Assembly: GCA_904420235.1 (NCBI GenBank)
Contig: CAJFUS010000154.1
Location: 1 to 7,680 of the forward strand
Reading direction: 5' to 3'
DNA length: 7,680 nt
DNA from: Candidatus Neoanaerotignum tabaqchaliae
Lineage (GTDB): Bacteria > Bacillota > Clostridia > Lachnospirales > Anaerotignaceae
The notes beneath the pieces were generated by a model, which saw only the letters and a list, made by a program, of their open reading frames with translations, had not been told where the DNA came from and did not search any database. Of the stretch, positions 7,205-7,680 are shown in pieces (the first letter of the stretch is position 1; the number at the start of each line of letters is the position of its first letter). The translations under genes were made by a program, and so were the position numbers.

Positions 7205-7220
7205 AATTTAAACGTTTAAA
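7205..7220. promoter_or_regulatory. LacI-family operator in the regulator's own leader
   Basis: AATTTAAACGTTTAAA is identical over 16 nt to the atp-leader site. The perfect palindrome here is the 14-bp core at 7207-7220. It sits just downstream of the predicted lacI-family promoter and 17 nt before the GTG start, fitting autorepression. The centre lies 305 bp from the centre of the atp operator. Confidence 0.75.
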
Positions 7221-7235
7221 AATTAATATAAAAGC

Positions 7236-7240
7236 GGGTG
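7236..7240 (+). promoter_or_regulatory. Possible ribosome binding site for the regulator
   Basis: GGGTG is the only purine-rich, anti-SD-like stretch before the regulator. It lies 6 nt before an in-frame ATA (7247) and itself contains the GTG at 7238, so it would support the ATA, not the GTG, as start. Confidence 0.35.
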
Positions 7241-7680
7241 TTTAAAATAGATAATTATAATAAGGTTACAATAAAAGATGTGGCCGCCCGTGCCGGAGTG
7301 TCAACGGCCACTGTATCCAATGTTATAAACAACAGCACTCCGGTTAAAGAAAAAACAAAAGAGCTTGTTCTTAAAACAATAAAGGAGCTTAACTATCACC
7401 CAGACCGCGTTGCAAGAGGCTTTAAGACTGGAAAAACCCACACCATAGGCCTTATAGTTCCTGATATAAGCAACAATTTTTTTGCTTCCCTCATGGAAAA
7501 TATAGAGTCTATACTTAAAGAGAAAAACTATCAGGTGCTTGTTGCCAACACTCATGAGAGCGCTGAAAACGAGCTTGACAGTATAAAGCTTTTTACTTCC
7601 GGCATGGTAGACGGCCTTATAATAGCTTCTTCAATGACGGAATATAAACCATTAGAAGGCGTTCTGCCAAAAAACGGACG
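7238..7680 (+). CDS. LacI/GalR-family transcriptional regulator, 5' part (cut by window end)
   Basis: This is a dimeric DNA-binding repressor of the LacI family; 147 codons are visible and the rest lies beyond the window. Residues below count from GTG 7238. The HTH is VTIKDVAARAGVSTATVSNVIN (10-31, T23/A24 at the base-reading positions), followed by LNYHPDRVARGFKTGKT (51-67) with the hinge helix. The periplasmic-binding-like core begins with TIGLIVPDISNNFFASLME (69-87) and continues to VDGLIIASS. The residue aligned with the minor-groove leucine of PurR (L54) is F62. The frame has no ATG before the HTH: candidates are GTG 7238 (no good ribosome binding site) and ATA 7247 (site well placed). 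An in-frame TAA at 7229-7231 limits the start. It is divergent from the atp operon and shares an operator with it. The effector is unknown; sugars or nucleosides are typical for the family. Confidence 0.92.
   Translation, partial: MFKIDNYNKVTIKDVAARAGVSTATVSNVINNSTPVKEKTKELVLKTIKELNYHPDRVARGFKTGKTHTIGLIVPDISNNFFASLMENIESILKEKNYQVLVANTHESAENELDSIKLFTSGMVDGLIIASSMTEYKPLEGVLPKNG

Larger units (their letters stand above)
6874..7237. other. AT-rich divergent intergenic regulatory region
   Basis: This 364-bp gap separates the divergently transcribed atp operon and the LacI-type regulator gene. It is very AT-rich and has no convincing open reading frame. At the two ends it contains a promoter and a LacI-type operator for each direction, annotated separately. 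The middle (about 6957-7155) shows only A/T runs. A TATAAT at 7096-7101 is preceded by TTGAAA at 15 nt, a possible weak extra plus-strand promoter. I see no riboswitch, terminator or RNA gene here. Confidence 0.8.

Noticed and set aside
7301..7555. Minus-strand open frame of 84 codons inside the regulator
   Set aside because: The plus strand here encodes an unmistakable LacI-family HTH, hinge and core domain, so the minus frame is a shadow.

Overview
The window holds a complete F1Fo ATP synthase operon on the minus strand. It is followed by a DUF1275/YoaK-type membrane protein gene and a terminator, and preceded by a divergent LacI-family regulator gene that runs off the right edge. AT-rich intergenic DNA, strong purine-rich ribosome binding sites, frequent ATA isoleucine codons and the protein sequences suggest a Gram-positive anaerobe of the Clostridia, perhaps Lachnospirales-like. 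The genus cannot be fixed from this window.

Layout, in transcription order (right to left) for the minus strand: promoter at about 6956-6928, LacI-type operator 6917-6900, atpB (a) 6873-6187, atpE (c) 6149-5928, atpF (b) 5915-5430, atpH (delta) 5433-4921, atpA (alpha) 4924-3401, atpG (gamma) 3413-2544, atpD (beta) 2518-1133, atpC (epsilon) 1117-716, a YoaK/DUF1275 gene 699-43, and a hairpin terminator at 33-15. The order B-E-F-H-A-G-D-C is the usual bacterial one, but no atpI or atpZ precedes atpB. Genes overlap (atpF/atpH 4 nt, atpH/atpA 4 nt, atpA/atpG 13 nt) or lie 12-37 nt apart, and no internal terminator is evident. This fits a single transcript.

On the plus strand a LacI/GalR-family repressor gene begins at about 7238 and is cut by the window end. 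It has no ATG start, only a GTG without a clear ribosome binding site, or an ATA at a good distance from one. It is read in one open frame with a textbook HTH, hinge and start of the ligand-binding domain.

The most interesting signal is in the 364-bp divergent intergenic region. The same 16-nt sequence, built on the palindrome TTTAAACGTTTAAA with a central CG typical of LacI-family operators, occurs twice. One copy lies just downstream of the predicted atp start site and the other just downstream of the predicted lacI start site, 305 bp apart centre to centre. The simple reading is that this regulator represses itself and the whole ATP synthase operon. That would be an unusual link between a sugar- or nucleoside-type sensor and the cell's central energy-converting enzyme. 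A second point of interest is the c subunit, which keeps only part of the known Na+-binding signature, so the coupling ion is uncertain.
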